From Pachyseris speciosa (Eukaryota; Cnidaria; Anthozoa; Scleractinia; Pachyseridae), in NCBI GenBank assembly GCA_016490735.1, contig JAEMWC010000192.1, positions 127,501-191,500 on the forward strand: a stretch of 64,000 bases of DNA, in the 5' to 3' direction. The notes under the pieces were generated by a model. The model was not told the origin of the DNA, made no database searches, and saw only the letters and a list, made by a program, of their open reading frames with translations. Numbering within the stretch: the first letter of the stretch is position 1; each line of letters begins with the position of its first letter. Made by a program: the position numbers and the translations under genes. Below, piece by piece: positions 44,601-47,584 of the stretch.

Positions 44601-46536
44601 ACAACTAACATCGAACTATCATCAAATGGCGCATGATAGTCGATGATAGTAACTATCATCAACTATCATGCGCGCGGTCAAACGGCAAAAACCATCATCG
44701 ACTATCATGAGATTTTGGAGCAGGTTCAAAGTGAATGATAGTTCATGATAGTCGATGATAGTGCATGATAGTTCGTGTTCAAACGCGGATGATACTGAAA
44801 ACTATCATCAGCTATCATTACCGTTTGAACGGGGCTTAACACCAAAAAACCTTCAACGTAGTAACTTTGTAGTGGGAGAGAGATGGGTCGCTACCATATT
44901 TTTCACAGATGTACCTTTCCTTTTGTCCAGATTGTGGAAGAGCACTTGGTATGGAGAACTCCAAAATTTCGAAAAATAGGATCACATCACCACATTGGCG
45001 TAGTAGGCCTCAATATGCTCGGCTTAATGGAGAATCCGCATGGTGTGCAGATAGGCAAACACACTTACAAATCGATCTCGGTAAAAGATACAAGCTAACG
45101 GCCATTGCAACACAGGGAGGAACTGGCTTCTACCTTTGGGTGAAAAGATACAAGATTGGCTTTAATGTTGGCTCAATCCGTGTTATGTACAGTGAATCTG
45201 GATCACAAAAGGTTAGATTTCAACTGTATCATAAGATCACTACCACGTGATGCAAGCGGAAACACATCAGGGAGCCTGAGCTTAGGGTCAAAGGATATAT
45301 TTGAGCTCTGACTACTATTAATACCCTTTCAGTGTCCATTCTGGGATACTGATTTGCTTGAAGCTAAGTATGACTTGTTTTTCTTGTTTTGAGCCGAAGC
45401 TTTTGAGTTTGTAATATCTGTAATACAGTAAATCATAAGGTTTGCTTCGTAAGTAAAACTGAATTCTGGTTTTCGCAATTTCATTATCTTAGCGTGACTC
45501 CATCCAGTGTAATTGCCACCACTTTCACATATCAATCTATTGTTAATAAAAGTGCCGCTCCGTTTATTAGTCAGATTTAGTGTGCATTGTGCCATTGTTT
45601 CTTCTTGCCTTATCAGTCTTCTGTGGTATTTTGCAGTCAATTGACGGAAACAAGGACGCTTCCTCCATTGTTAGATACTTGTTCAAAGAACCCTTCGTAA
45701 CCAACGTTGTGCGGATTTATCCTGATATCGGCGCCTCAACTGTCTGCTTACGCACGGAGTTATTCGGCTGTGATCCAAGGCCTGGTAAAGTCGTGCTATT
45801 GTTGAGTTATATTCACCTAAAGAGGATCATACTCGCGTCGGGGCGGGATGTTCTATTAAAGTGATTGTAGACTTGTATAGGTTAATAATTTTCAGGTAGA
45901 CTATGTTCGAGTAATAATTTATGAAAGATGGACACATAAACTGACGCTAGCTGTCTTGTTGTTACTACCATTATCATTATCATGAGCGCTTCAGTGTTAA
46001 GACGCGATTGTTCCTGTGAGTATAGTAATCTACGTTCTTCACCCTAAATTACTTTATTGTGCCTTTTCGTTGTTGATTTGTTGTTGCCATTTTGTAACTC
46101 CTTACCGTATTTGGTTTGTTTCTGTTTAGACTGCATCCTTGTTGGATCATTGTTTTGGGGATTATGGACACGCAAAGATAACTCGCTTAACTACTACCAA
46201 GCTTTAATCACAAAGCTGAATGCCACTCACATTGACTTTGCCCTGCAATTTGACAATGGCCTCACTCGCAGTTACAAGAGGACTGATCCAGTGCTGATAA
46301 TTGATAAAATTCCAGAAATGAAGGACATCTCAGTCAATTCACGAGTTATAGCTGTTCACGATCCTCGTAAGACCGAGTGGTACCGGGCTGGTAACGTGAC
46401 TGGTACTTCAGGTTCATCAGCGTTTGTAAAGTTTCATGACGGCCAACGAAGAAGGGTCAGACTAGAGGAACTCCGCTTGGTTAAAAGACCACGCTTTTGT
46501 GACAATGACATCAACGGAGCTAATGATATTGATTAA
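9352..46536 (+). CDS. Gene model: multi-sushi, discoidin, Tudor-like protein
   Basis: This span covers the joined exons on the plus strand. Sushi exons start at 9352, 10717, 11727, 20306, 21539, 23250, 23706, 25176, 26792, 27825, 28093, 28994, 29569, 31061, 32059, 39125, 39577 and 42579. Broken ones lie at 26197 and 41901. Two discoidin exons (44931, 45637) and a terminal exon (46130-46536) follow. Every sushi exon starts after AG with two bases of a split codon and ends one base into the next, so any set can be joined in frame. Sushi modules bind protein or carbohydrate ligands outside the cell, and discoidin domains bind glycans or lipids, so a secreted or surface recognition role is likely. 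No start codon or signal peptide exon was identified; the 5' end may lie upstream or be hidden in repeats. It may also be two genes, because a roughly 8-kb PLE block splits the exon series at 12-20 kb. Confidence 0.6.
9535..10015. other. Intron with repeat debris
   Basis: There is no exon here. AT-rich sequence ending AATAAAATAAATAAAAA looks like the tail of a retroelement just before the next MITE. Confidence 0.35.
10016..10564. mobile_element. MITE, 549 bp, TIR GGTGGGGGACMCCAG
   Basis: Left GGTGGGGGACACCAGCAAGG and right CCTTCCTGGGGTCCCCCACC are inverted copies that continue for about 40 bp. The interior is non-coding. It lies in the S1-S2 intron. Confidence 0.65.
10717..10887 (+). CDS. 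Sushi exon S2
   Basis: The 171-nt exon lies between CTTACAG and GAAA/GTAAG. It encodes [31 protein letters not shown] and LPFCE. The four Cys and the Trp are in place. It is most similar to S6, with a shared glycine/lysine-rich loop before the second Cys. Confidence 0.8.
11440..11633. mobile_element. MITE, about 194 bp, TIR AGTATATACCACACAAG
   Basis: Left AGTATATACCACACAAGCTG and right CACTTGTGTGGTATATACT are inverted copies. An inner CACCTCCGAG inverted repeat makes it fold further. It sits in the S2-S3 intron. Confidence 0.65.
11727..11900 (+). CDS. Sushi exon S3
   Basis: The 174-nt exon lies between CTGCAG and CAAAG/GTCGGTG. Its translation has [38 protein letters not shown] and VPSCK, a complete CCP module. 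It has no in-frame ATG start, so it is easily missed by simple ORF searches. Confidence 0.78.
11901..12286. other. Intron, no feature recognised
   Basis: AT-rich sequence with a short inverted stretch around 11995-12045 (GTTCTTTTTAA and its complement). Nothing coding was seen. Confidence 0.35.
12287..12478 (+). mobile_element. PLE 3' end fragment (GIY-YIG C-terminus and UTR)
   Basis: The translation [20 protein letters not shown] and INERFSF matches the C-terminal tail of the minus-strand PLE ORF at 33.4 kb. The UTR resembles 275-350. It is truncated on both sides, and its 3' side is cut by the tRNA-like array. Confidence 0.7.
12746..12819 (+). tRNA. tRNA-Thr(GGT)-like, array unit 1
   Basis: The 74-nt core has acceptor GGCTTCA, anticodon loop CCGGTAA and an intact T arm. 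As in its neighbours, the anticodon arm pairs TCGC with GCGA only if one C is bulged. Confidence 0.45.
12996..13069 (+). tRNA. tRNA-Thr(GGT)-like, array unit 2
   Basis: This copy has GACTTCA at its 5' end, which pairs perfectly over 7 bp with TGAAGTC at the 3' end and removes the G-T wobble seen in other copies. The anticodon arm remains shifted. Confidence 0.45.
13246..13319 (+). tRNA. tRNA-Thr(GGT)-like, array unit 3
   Basis: Identical in core to unit 2, including the perfectly paired GACTTCA acceptor stem. Confidence 0.45.
13612..13684 (+). tRNA. tRNA-Thr(AGT)-like sequence
   Basis: The acceptor GTCCTGA/TCAGGGC pairs over 7 bp. D stem GTGT/ACAC, anticodon stem CCCG/CGGG around a loop with T33-AGT, and T arm GTGGG-TTCAAAT-CCCGC follow. 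The innermost anticodon-stem pair is A-A. It could be a real tRNA, a pseudogene or the head of a SINE; a long AT repeat follows after about 50 bp. Confidence 0.4.
13735..13807. repeat. (AT)n microsatellite
   Basis: About 36 consecutive AT units precede the PLE terminal repeat. Confidence 0.95.
13857..13886 (-). ncRNA. Hammerhead ribozyme core in left inverted repeat of PLE-1
   Basis: On the minus strand it reads CTGATGA, stem II TGCTTC-GAAA-GAAGCA, then GAAAC and a weak ACTC/GAGT stem III. All conserved core positions are present. Confidence 0.75.
13980..16172 (+). CDS. Divergent PLE reverse transcriptase with GIY-YIG-like domain
   Basis: The 730-codon ORF is uninterrupted. RT motifs run in order: a [11 protein letters not shown] segment near residue 140, LKDHKPN (about 207), motif [12 protein letters not shown] (about 277), motif [15 protein letters not shown] (about 340), motif [12 protein letters not shown] (about 368) and the post-palm NFLDVTLDL (about 415). 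A Cys-rich linker with CNCRKPDTC precedes a GIY-YIG-like segment ([24 protein letters not shown]) near residues 605-640. The catalytic motif has Arg after Tyr (YRDD), where PLEs normally have a hydrophobic residue (YIDD or YVDD). The first Met is followed by a hydrophobic stretch ([12 protein letters not shown]), which may be coincidence. It would copy the element RNA. The family assignment rests on domain order and the terminal repeats. Confidence 0.75.
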   Translation: MRISIHFLVIFSSYLLSTLTDSSPITMEKVNLNYSTKNIPLPAKNEYLKRFIEKTEHFIRRMRWKAHHFLNKTESTANESYGFKSRNSPPQINELLPFEDAMTKLIQNIKFKDTKCSFQSKLNSNIKNKIKKPDTLLIPADKTTNFYIMNPSSYDKLIKENVTKTYKKSSDQLVEKLDAQSARIAERLKLDNRIEKLAKKEAFITLKDHKPNFHDHPSCRLINPSKSEIGVISKHILDEINTSIISSTKINQWKNTSSVLTWFNSLENKNSLSFICFDVCEFYPSITEKLLSKALDFASKYRPINSHEREIILHAKRSLLFNDNCPWEKKSANNLFDVTMGSFDGAETCELVGCFLLSLLTKKYGQNIGLYRDDGLAAFSGKPQEIEKIKKDICKVFRDNDLKITVEANTTKVNFLDVTLDLKSGKYYPYTKEGNVPLYVHTKSNHPPSILKNIPESINKRLSEISSDKECFDNAKPIYQEALNKSGYHYNLSFNATPNQTPRPRRNRQRNITWFNPPYSKNVETNVGKCFLSLIDKHSPKSNPLHKIFNRNTLKLSYSCMGNIKTIISNHNKAEINKSTRTNNQTERSCNCRKPDTCPMDGNCNVENVIYQAEVTTESTKETYIGLCDTAFKLRYRNHVCSFRNERYKHATELSKYIWSLKDKNTKYVIKWRKIKQASSYSNVTKRCNLCLWEKYFIVCKPEMASLNKRNELTSCCRHVRKFLLRNVIM
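16281..16310 (+). ncRNA. Hammerhead ribozyme core in right inverted repeat of PLE-1
   Basis: CTGATGA is followed by TGCTTC-GCAA-GAAGCA, a perfect 6-bp stem II with a GNRA tetraloop, then GAAAC. It mirrors the left-repeat ribozyme with one loop difference (GCAA here, GAAA there). Confidence 0.8.
16376..16620. mobile_element. Second PLE terminal fragment with palindrome
   Basis: After the right repeat of PLE-1 the sequence TATTGAGCACTTTATAGTA (also at 13959) recurs, then a minus-strand hammerhead, then a near-perfect palindrome of about 50-bp arms (about 16515-16620) centred on ATTTATATAAAT. The motif GAGCACTTTTATAGCAGATGA follows at about 16640. These look like stacked PLE termini without bodies. 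Confidence 0.6.
16423..16458 (-). ncRNA. Hammerhead ribozyme core
   Basis: The minus strand reads CTGATGA, then GTGGACTAA paired with TTGGTCTAC across a CCCTTTG loop, then GAAAC. The same ribozyme family occurs twice at 17.70-17.78 kb. Confidence 0.75.
16747..16806. repeat. (AT)n microsatellite
   Basis: About 30 AT units. Confidence 0.95.
16921..17076. repeat. Inverted repeat, about 70-bp arms, tRNA T-arm-like centre
   Basis: The left arm starts GACAAGGTTAATTTGGGAAC and the right arm ends with its complement. The 15-nt loop and inner stem spell CCAGGTTCGATTCCTGG, like a tRNA T arm with a B box. Just upstream (about 16875-16905, minus strand) a decayed hammerhead-like CTGATGAATCGCCATCC is visible. 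Confidence 0.65.
17078..17126. repeat. (AT)n microsatellite
   Basis: About 24 AT units. Confidence 0.95.
17128..17203 (-). repeat. Inverted copy of the intron segment at 20212-20285
   Basis: Reverse complement of the sequence just upstream of the S4 acceptor, including the segment read as TTTACAGAGGAAGGGTGAAA in the right copy. The two copies bracket the 3-kb PLE-2 block. Confidence 0.7.
17574..17637. repeat. (AT)n microsatellite
   Basis: About 30 AT units immediately before the double-hammerhead palindrome. Confidence 0.95.
17700..17735 (-). ncRNA. Hammerhead ribozyme, left arm of palindrome
   Basis: The minus strand reads CTGATGA, a 9-bp stem II (GTGGACTAA/TTGGTCTAC) and GAAAC. All core bases are present. 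Confidence 0.78.
17747..17782 (+). ncRNA. Hammerhead ribozyme, right arm of palindrome
   Basis: The plus-strand copy of the same ribozyme has CTGATGA at 17747 and GAAAC at 17779, with an identical stem II. Confidence 0.78.
17915..19840 (+). CDS. PLE-2 reverse transcriptase with C-terminal GIY-YIG endonuclease
   Basis: The 641-codon intact ORF starts in the conserved N-terminal RT segment ([18 protein letters not shown], residues 20-37). [16 protein letters not shown] (about 100), motif [14 protein letters not shown] (about 168), motif [16 protein letters not shown] (about 228), motif [12 protein letters not shown] (about 264) and INYLDVQV (about 306) follow. A Cys/His linker (about 490-515) leads to the GIY-YIG domain: [18 protein letters not shown], then RLRFNNHK, with a late Glu in [12 protein letters not shown] lies in frame just upstream of the chosen ATG. 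Typical PLE proteins are longer at the N-terminus, so this copy is probably 5' truncated, and the terminal repeats upstream may belong to another family. Confidence 0.85.
   Translation: MSKEEQEALENLRGYEDIVIKQADKGSAVVVMDREKYVSEAMRQLNDKEVYIPLTKDPTEEMIETNNGRVNRLQRDGYIKDSTLQYLLINSDARAGRFNLLPKIHKKNCPGRPVISGCNTPTEKISAFVDHQLKSLVPHIPSYLKDTNDFLTKLKEMSRFPEGAILVTIDVVGLYPNIPHNEGLEAIRKILNTRTNPEIPTDHIVDLVELVLKNNNFVFDGKHFLQRRGTAIGTRMAPAYANLFMYDLESQLLDLAPVKPYLWLRYIDDIFMIWTNGVEQLQEFLTSINQYHDTIKFTRDWSREKINYLDVQVINNNGIIETDLYTKPTDKHQYLFHTSCHPRGIKQGIPYAQALRLRRICSTSTTFEYRAEDLRKFLVHRGYQEKFVRDQIQRARVLDRNELLVPKRQTINKRTPFVVTYHPGLPNIGGILRELHPLLHMSERCKQAVRDVPMMAFRRPKSLRDHLVCATLRPLECNKEGSRGTHNCASSRCEVCKYLTVGESFASHTTGTRYTINHRLDCNSRNVVYLMNCKVCGLQYVGSTTTKFRLRFNNHKSRLRAHSKMSAARKESDDLVYKHFHGHGHHGLQDISIQLIDKVNVKEDLIAKEGQWAYRLRSLKPDGLNESDFFFSQNREARIRT
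20035..20062 (+). ncRNA. Hammerhead ribozyme at the 3' end of PLE-2
   Basis: CTGAAGA, then GACCGAC-AA-GTCGGTC (stem II, closed more likely with a slightly larger loop), then GAAAT. It lies about 195 bp past the PLE-2 stop codon, where PLE ribozymes are expected. It differs in sequence from the ribozymes at the 5' side. Confidence 0.7.
20107..20211. repeat. (AT)n tracts with TATATCAAACA inverted copies
   Basis: Several AT tracts separated by TATCTTATA and GATATATATGATATATATC, self-complementary as a whole. Confidence 0.85.
20306..20473 (+). CDS. Sushi exon S4
   Basis: The 168-nt exon lies between TTGTTCAG and AATG/GTGAGG. It encodes [43 protein letters not shown], a full CCP module with one N-glycosylation sequon (NST). 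This is the first exon downstream of the PLE block. Its acceptor-side intron sequence is the one found inverted at 17.13 kb. Confidence 0.8.
20474..20903. other. Intron, nothing recognised
   Basis: No exon or element ends were seen. Confidence 0.35.
20904..21404. mobile_element. hAT-like MITE, TIR CAGGGCTCGAGACTAAC
   Basis: Left CAGGGCTCGAGACTAACG and right GTTAGTCTCGAGCCCAG are inverted copies. The CAGG start and internal repeated GGCTAGTGAA/TTGGCTAATG motifs fit hAT-type non-autonomous elements. The 8-bp target duplication could not be confirmed. Confidence 0.65.
21539..21724 (+). CDS. Sushi exon S5 (long class)
   Basis: The 186-nt exon lies between TTTCTAG and ATTG/GTAAGT. It encodes [37 protein letters not shown] and FSCIG. 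It shares the long loop and GxPxxxC spacing with S1. A decayed copy of the same length lies on the minus strand at 52372-52557. Confidence 0.82.
21725..23249. other. Intron S5-S6 with simple repeats
   Basis: About 1.5 kb without exons. A run of 17 C at about 22562-22579 is the clearest feature. The stretch at 21.9-22.2 kb is rich in AAGT/ACTT-type repeated words and may be an old element without clear ends. Confidence 0.35.
23250..23417 (+). CDS. Sushi exon S6
   Basis: The 168-nt exon lies between TTCTTACAG and GGAG/GTAACA. It encodes [38 protein letters not shown] and LPTCG. A frameshifted inverted copy is present at 51729-51897. Confidence 0.82.
23706..23873 (+). CDS. Sushi exon S7
   Basis: The 168-nt exon lies between ACATACAG and AAAG/GTTGAG. 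It encodes [27 protein letters not shown] and [18 protein letters not shown]. Its second half is nearly the same as that of S11. It lies only 288 bp after S6. Confidence 0.82.
23955..24045 (-). repeat. Inverted copy of the sequence at about 61-150
   Basis: The minus strand matches the region downstream of the hammerhead at window start, including GGTAGATTTAAGGGGTAATG. The ribozyme itself is not retained, so this is a decayed terminus. Confidence 0.6.
24046..25175. other. Intron S7-S8, with a 17-bp inverted repeat
   Basis: There is no exon. GATTTGACGTCACAAAC at 24848-24864 is repeated inverted and perfectly at 24911-24927. Each contains the CRE-like octamer TGACGTCA. The pair may be the ends of a small fold-back element. 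Confidence 0.4.
25176..25343 (+). CDS. Sushi exon S8
   Basis: The 168-nt exon lies between ATTCAAG and ATCG/GTAGG. It encodes [46 protein letters not shown]. Its closest relative is S15, which shares HNSWVQF and NYQL. Confidence 0.8.
25344..26196. other. Intron S8-S9 with microsatellites
   Basis: ATTC and GTTC tetranucleotide repeats occupy about 26119-26188, right up to the acceptor of the next exon. Nothing coding was seen. Confidence 0.4.
26197..26306 (+). pseudogene. Truncated sushi exon S9
   Basis: It starts after TTTTAG with [13 protein letters not shown] and [11 protein letters not shown] and reaches the third Cys (LTC), then runs into TTGTTG repeats. The Trp, the fourth Cys and the donor site are missing. 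What follows is a copy of the S10-S11 intron. It is most similar to the damaged S19. Confidence 0.75.
26307..26655 (+). repeat. Diverged duplicate of the S10-S11 intron with exon stub
   Basis: Sequence from the TTGTTG run through CTTTTTATCCCGCTGAGGAC, AATCGCGATAAAATGTCGTG and GGAAATTCATATATTTGGA matches 27003-27180 plus about 27690-27835. It ends in TTTCATTAG/CTCCGTGTGAC, the start of an S11-like exon, which then diverges. The intervening LINE tail of the S10-S11 intron is absent here. Confidence 0.7.
26792..26959 (+). CDS. Sushi exon S10
   Basis: The 168-nt exon lies between CCAACAG and AAAG/GTAAG. It encodes [44 protein letters not shown]. It resembles S14 and S18 (the DxxxH-T/V spacing and the MEG/LEG turn). 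Confidence 0.82.
27185..27665 (+). mobile_element. LINE 3' end
   Basis: The frame at about 27200-27389 carries [20 protein letters not shown] and [11 protein letters not shown], the end of a CR1/L2-type RT ORF, then a 3' UTR to about 27665. It is inserted in the S10-S11 intron after that intron was duplicated, since the duplicate at 26.3 kb lacks it. Confidence 0.72.
27825..27989 (+). CDS. Sushi exon S11
   Basis: The 165-nt exon, the shortest of the set, lies between TTTCATTAG and AAAG/GTTAAA. It encodes [46 protein letters not shown]. It is a close paralogue of S7. Confidence 0.82.
28093..28260 (+). CDS. Sushi exon S12
   Basis: The 168-nt exon lies between TTTAACAG and AAAG/GTGAG. It encodes [42 protein letters not shown]. 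The intron before it is only 103 bp, one of the shortest here. The NYDLFG turn is shared with S16. Confidence 0.8.
28490..28690. repeat. Compound (AAAT)n/(AAGT)n/(ATGT)n microsatellite
   Basis: About 190 bp of tetranucleotide repeats change unit from AAAT through AAGT to ATGT and back to AAAT. Confidence 0.95.
28994..29179 (+). CDS. Sushi exon S13 (long class)
   Basis: The 186-nt exon lies between TTTTATAG and AAAG/GTTAGT. It encodes [44 protein letters not shown]. It resembles S17. Its 5' part and 301 bp of the preceding intron are copied at 34416-34768. Confidence 0.82.
29569..29736 (+). CDS. Sushi exon S14
   Basis: The 168-nt exon lies between TACGCCAG and AGAG/GTAAAT. It encodes [44 protein letters not shown]. 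It is of the same class as S10 and S18. Confidence 0.82.
29737..31060. other. Intron S14-S15
   Basis: There is no exon. An almost pure G run lies at about 30241-30274. The remainder shows no recognisable element termini. Confidence 0.4.
31061..31228 (+). CDS. Sushi exon S15
   Basis: The 168-nt exon lies between GTTGGTAG and GTTG/GTAAG. It encodes [46 protein letters not shown]. It is a close paralogue of S8. Confidence 0.82.
31229..32058. other. Intron S15-S16, nothing recognised
   Basis: T-rich with (TTG)n near 31800. No exon or element ends. Confidence 0.35.
32059..32226 (+). CDS. Sushi exon S16
   Basis: The 168-nt exon lies between TATTACAG and AGAG/GTAATG. It encodes [43 protein letters not shown]. 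It belongs with S12 and S20. Confidence 0.82.
32227..33129. other. Intron S16-S17, first part
   Basis: A (CGTGT)n stretch lies at about 32785-32817. A 66-codon open frame at 32327 has no recognised domain. No exon was found. Confidence 0.35.
33130..34415 (-). pseudogene. PLE-3, 5'-truncated, frameshifted, with inverted termini
   Basis: The minus strand holds the end of the RT palm (FLDIKVFIS, then [20 protein letters not shown]) in one frame. After a frameshift near 34190 the thumb, linker and GIY-YIG domain continue in another (ICITCTL region, [19 protein letters not shown], ending INERFSFN at 33379). The 3' UTR carries a hammerhead-like core. A 56-bp inverted copy of its 3' end (AAAATTTGGTTTATCAACGG, 33191-33246) occurs at 34360-34415. 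The RT catalytic core is missing, so the copy is dead. Confidence 0.8.
33259..33282 (-). ncRNA. Hammerhead-like core in PLE-3 3' UTR
   Basis: The minus strand reads CCGACGA, then GGGC-TAAC-GCTC, then GAAACGTC. The second core base is C where hammerheads need U, so cleavage may be lost or the family may be degenerate. Confidence 0.45.
34416..34768 (+). repeat. Copy of S13 intron and exon 5' part (353 bp)
   Basis: It is the same length as 28693-29045 with roughly seven substitutions by eye. It carries the acceptor TTTTTATAG and the first 52 bases of S13 (exon part 34717-34768, [16 protein letters not shown]), then jumps into tRNA-like repeats. It could be an exon trap but has no donor. Its left edge abuts the PLE-3 terminus exactly. 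Confidence 0.85.
34955..35028 (-). tRNA. tRNA-Thr(GGT)-like, inverted array
   Basis: The 74-nt core is complete, with one change in the T-stem flank (GTAACC where others have GTGACC). Confidence 0.4.
35204..35277 (-). tRNA. tRNA-Thr(GGT)-like, inverted array
   Basis: The full-length core matches the consensus of the family. Confidence 0.42.
35530..35603 (-). tRNA. tRNA-Thr(GGT)-like, diverged
   Basis: The acceptor and T arm carry substitutions (CGACTTC, GGAGTATCAAC), which weakens pairing. Confidence 0.3.
35780..35853 (-). tRNA. tRNA-Thr(GGT)-like, inverted array
   Basis: Full-length consensus core. Confidence 0.42.
36030..36103 (-). tRNA. tRNA-Thr(GGT)-like, diverged
   Basis: Changes lie in the T arm (ACTGGATTTGAAC) and D arm (CTCAAACC). 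Confidence 0.3.
36374..36448 (+). tRNA. tRNA-like, one-base insertion
   Basis: This unit is 75 nt because of an extra base in the anticodon loop (ACCAAGTAA), and acceptor bases are changed. It is probably a dead copy. Confidence 0.3.
36634..36707 (+). tRNA. tRNA-Thr(GGT)-like, diverged
   Basis: The D arm has AAAGC in place of AGAGC, and the acceptor 3' strand is changed (TGACGTCC). Confidence 0.3.
36887..36960 (+). tRNA. tRNA-Thr(GGT)-like
   Basis: Complete core with a small change in the anticodon stem (ATCCCGAGG) and in the acceptor (TAAAGTCG). Confidence 0.38.
37137..37210 (+). tRNA. tRNA-Thr(GGT)-like
   Basis: Complete core with one acceptor change (TAAAGTCC). Confidence 0.4.
37391..37464 (+). 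tRNA. tRNA-Thr(GGT)-like
   Basis: Complete core, with GGGTTGAAAC in the B-box region where others have GGGTTCAAAC. Confidence 0.38.
37601..39124. other. Intron S16-S17, last part; possible minus-strand first exon
   Basis: The sequence between 37.9 and 38.75 kb is richer in CG than its surroundings. On the minus strand an ATG near 38415 opens [19 protein letters not shown] and reaches a donor-like CTTACAG/GTAATA near 38337. This could be the promoter and first exon of an oppositely oriented gene, but no further exon was found. A perfect hairpin TTTGTGGTCT/AGACCACAAA lies near 38979-39005. Confidence 0.25.
39125..39310 (+). CDS. Sushi exon S17 (long class)
   Basis: The 186-nt exon lies between TTCTAACAG and AAAG/GTATG. 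It encodes [43 protein letters not shown]. It is of the same class as S13. Confidence 0.82.
39577..39744 (+). CDS. Sushi exon S18
   Basis: The 168-nt exon lies between GATTTCAG and AAAG/GTAAAT. It encodes [44 protein letters not shown]. It belongs with S10 and S14. Confidence 0.82.
40140..40492 (+). mobile_element. Probable LINE 3' UTR with (TAC)n tail
   Basis: Sequence ending GGCAATAAATACTACTACTACT resembles the 3' end of a CR1/L2-type LINE. No coding part is visible. Confidence 0.35.
40493..41046 (-). mobile_element. Non-LTR retrotransposon endonuclease-domain fragment
   Basis: The minus-strand frame 40762-41046 contains [30 protein letters not shown] and IVVIDRRE. This pattern (WD, RPD, I-x-D) is typical of the C-terminal restriction-like endonuclease region of some non-LTR elements. 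The reading frame decays further downstream. Confidence 0.55.
41050..41131. repeat. (CTA)n/(TTA)n microsatellite
   Basis: Trinucleotide repeats change from CTA to TTA. Confidence 0.95.
41132..41436. mobile_element. MITE, about 305 bp, TIR TTGTGTCAATAACAAAATG
   Basis: Left TTGTGTCAATAACAAAATG and right CATTTTGTTATTGACACAA are perfect inverted copies of 19 bp, with TTA on both sides as a possible 3-bp target duplication (PIF/Harbinger-like). The centre folds on repeated CTGTCCGAT/ATCGGACAG. Confidence 0.7.
41580..41635. repeat. (ATT)n microsatellite
   Basis: About 17 ATT units. Confidence 0.95.
41745..41905. mobile_element. Truncated copy of the 6.38-kb MITE
   Basis: Its start AGTATAAATCTACCAGCG and GATTGGCTACGCTACTCG match 6382-6450, and TTTTCAAAGTGTCTGCGAGGAGGA matches 6540-6570. 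The right terminus is missing, and the element merges into sushi exon S19 at about 41895-41914. Confidence 0.65.
41901..42057 (+). pseudogene. Sushi exon S19 without a splice acceptor
   Basis: [43 protein letters not shown] and donor ATAA/GTAAG are intact. The sequence before the first Cys has no AG and derives from a truncated MITE. Without an acceptor the exon should be skipped, and because it is symmetric, skipping keeps the frame. Confidence 0.75.
42300..42430. repeat. Fold-back sequence around CGTGTTTCATCAGGG
   Basis: CTCGTGCTTCGTGTTTCATCAGGG is repeated inverted as CCCTGATGAAACACTCGCACTC about 70 bp later. A similar arrangement (CGTGTTTTATCGAG / TTGATAAAACACTCC) lies at 49357-49425. 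The CTGATGAAA here is not a hammerhead, since no stem II follows. Confidence 0.5.
42579..42749 (+). CDS. Sushi exon S20
   Basis: The 171-nt exon lies between TTTTGTCAG and GAAG/GTAAT. It encodes [44 protein letters not shown], with one extra residue before the YDLIG turn. It is the last sushi module before the discoidin domain. Confidence 0.82.
43190..44120 (-). mobile_element. LINE fragment (RT C-terminus with zf-RVT)
   Basis: The minus strand gives [20 protein letters not shown], then [43 protein letters not shown] and [10 protein letters not shown], a zinc-binding RT-associated domain. It ends in an A-rich tail, read as the T run at about 43190-43202. A frameshift separates the two parts. 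Confidence 0.75.
44391..44839. mobile_element. TTAA-flanked MITE packed with ATGATAGT palindromes
   Basis: The termini TTAAGCCCCGTTCAAACGGT and ACCGTTTGAACGGGGCTTAA are inverted copies flanked by TTAA. The interior repeats ATGATAGT and ACTATCAT in over twenty copies and GTTCAAAC several times. It ends only 91 bp before the discoidin acceptor. Confidence 0.75.
44931..45211 (+). CDS. Discoidin (F5/8 type C) domain, first exon
   Basis: The 281-nt exon follows TTTTGTCCAG and ends AAG/GTTAGA (phase 1 in, phase 0 out). It encodes [13 protein letters not shown] near the start, [27 protein letters not shown] and [10 protein letters not shown]. The Cys at the start, the W-A/C strand and LQIDLG are standard for the family. 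The domain probably binds carbohydrate or membrane lipid. Confidence 0.85.
45637..45784 (+). CDS. Discoidin (F5/8 type C) domain, second exon
   Basis: The 148-nt exon lies between ATTTTGCAG and CCTG/GTAAAG. It encodes [37 protein letters not shown], completing the fold with the closing Cys. The phase 0 to phase 1 change fits the flanking exons. Confidence 0.85.
46130..46536 (+). CDS. Terminal exon: two Tudor/SH3-like barrels and stop
   Basis: It follows TCTGTTTAG in phase 1 and ends with TAA at 46534. About 134 residues contain two similar segments. The first has [24 protein letters not shown] and [13 protein letters not shown]. The second has [45 protein letters not shown]. This strand pattern resembles Tudor/agenet or DUF4537-type SH3 barrels, normally intracellular. 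It is linked in frame to secreted-type modules. I infer the fold from pattern only. Confidence 0.7.
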
Positions 46537-46669
46537 ACATTTCTTGGAAACCCACGTGAAAGATTAGCAACAATCAACAACAACTCTATCGAGTGTTCGG
46601 TCAACAACCTTATCGATATCTGAAAGTAGAAAACAAAGAACACTAGAGCTTTACACGAAATACAAAAAA

Positions 46670-46704
<35 letters not shown>

Positions 46705-47536
46705 AAAAGGTGTGCTTTGACGTGAAGGCCGTTTTTGAAAACTTGCGATGACTTGTCAGTAGAACGTTTAATAACCGCGACCTTATTGTCTAAATACGTA
46801 AGTTAAGAGTTTAATAGTTTTTAGTGAAAAAGAGAGAATCAACATAAGAATAAAAAGGCTTGTTGGCGTCATTTTATGTGTATTAAAAGTAAAAAATAAT
46901 GAAGCTATGGAGGAAAGACGAGGCTTTATTGACTTCTTTTTAACACTTAACCCCTTGAATCCTGAGTTACTGCAATTTTTTTTAGTAAACTTTTAGTGAT
47001 AATTAGTCTGGAGCCCTAATCTTCTCCATATAAGGAGTTGTGATGAAAATAATTGCAGTCTTGTGACACTGTGGGCTCGAGATAAGGTGTGACGTCGCGC
47101 ACATTAGCGGCCGTTGTTTGTTTACCGAGTCAACATACTTGATTGTGGTAAATTTGCCGCAAAATTCCAGAAATGAAGGACATCTCAGTCAATTCACGAG
47201 TCATAGCCGTTCACAGACTTCATATGACCGAATGGTACCGAGCTGGTAACGTGACTGGTACTTCAGGTTCATCAGCGTCTGTAAAGTTTCATAACGGCCA
47301 ACGAAGATGGGTCAGCCTAAAGAAACTCCGCTTGGTTAAAAGACCACGTTTATGTGATGATGACATCAACGGAGCTAATGATATCGATTAAACATGTCTA
47401 GGATACCCACGTGAAACATGGTGTCACTCTATCGAGTGTTCGGTCAATAACTTTATCGATATCTGAAAGTAGAAAACAAAAACAAAAAACCAACCAACCA
47501 AAAAAAAAGAACACTAGAGCTTTACAAGAAATGCAA

Positions 47537-47584
<48 letters not shown>

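Noticed and set aside
46660..46705. Polyadenylation site from AATAAA repeats
   Set aside because: The repeated AATAAA words are a microsatellite in the 3' region, so the real cleavage site cannot be read from them.
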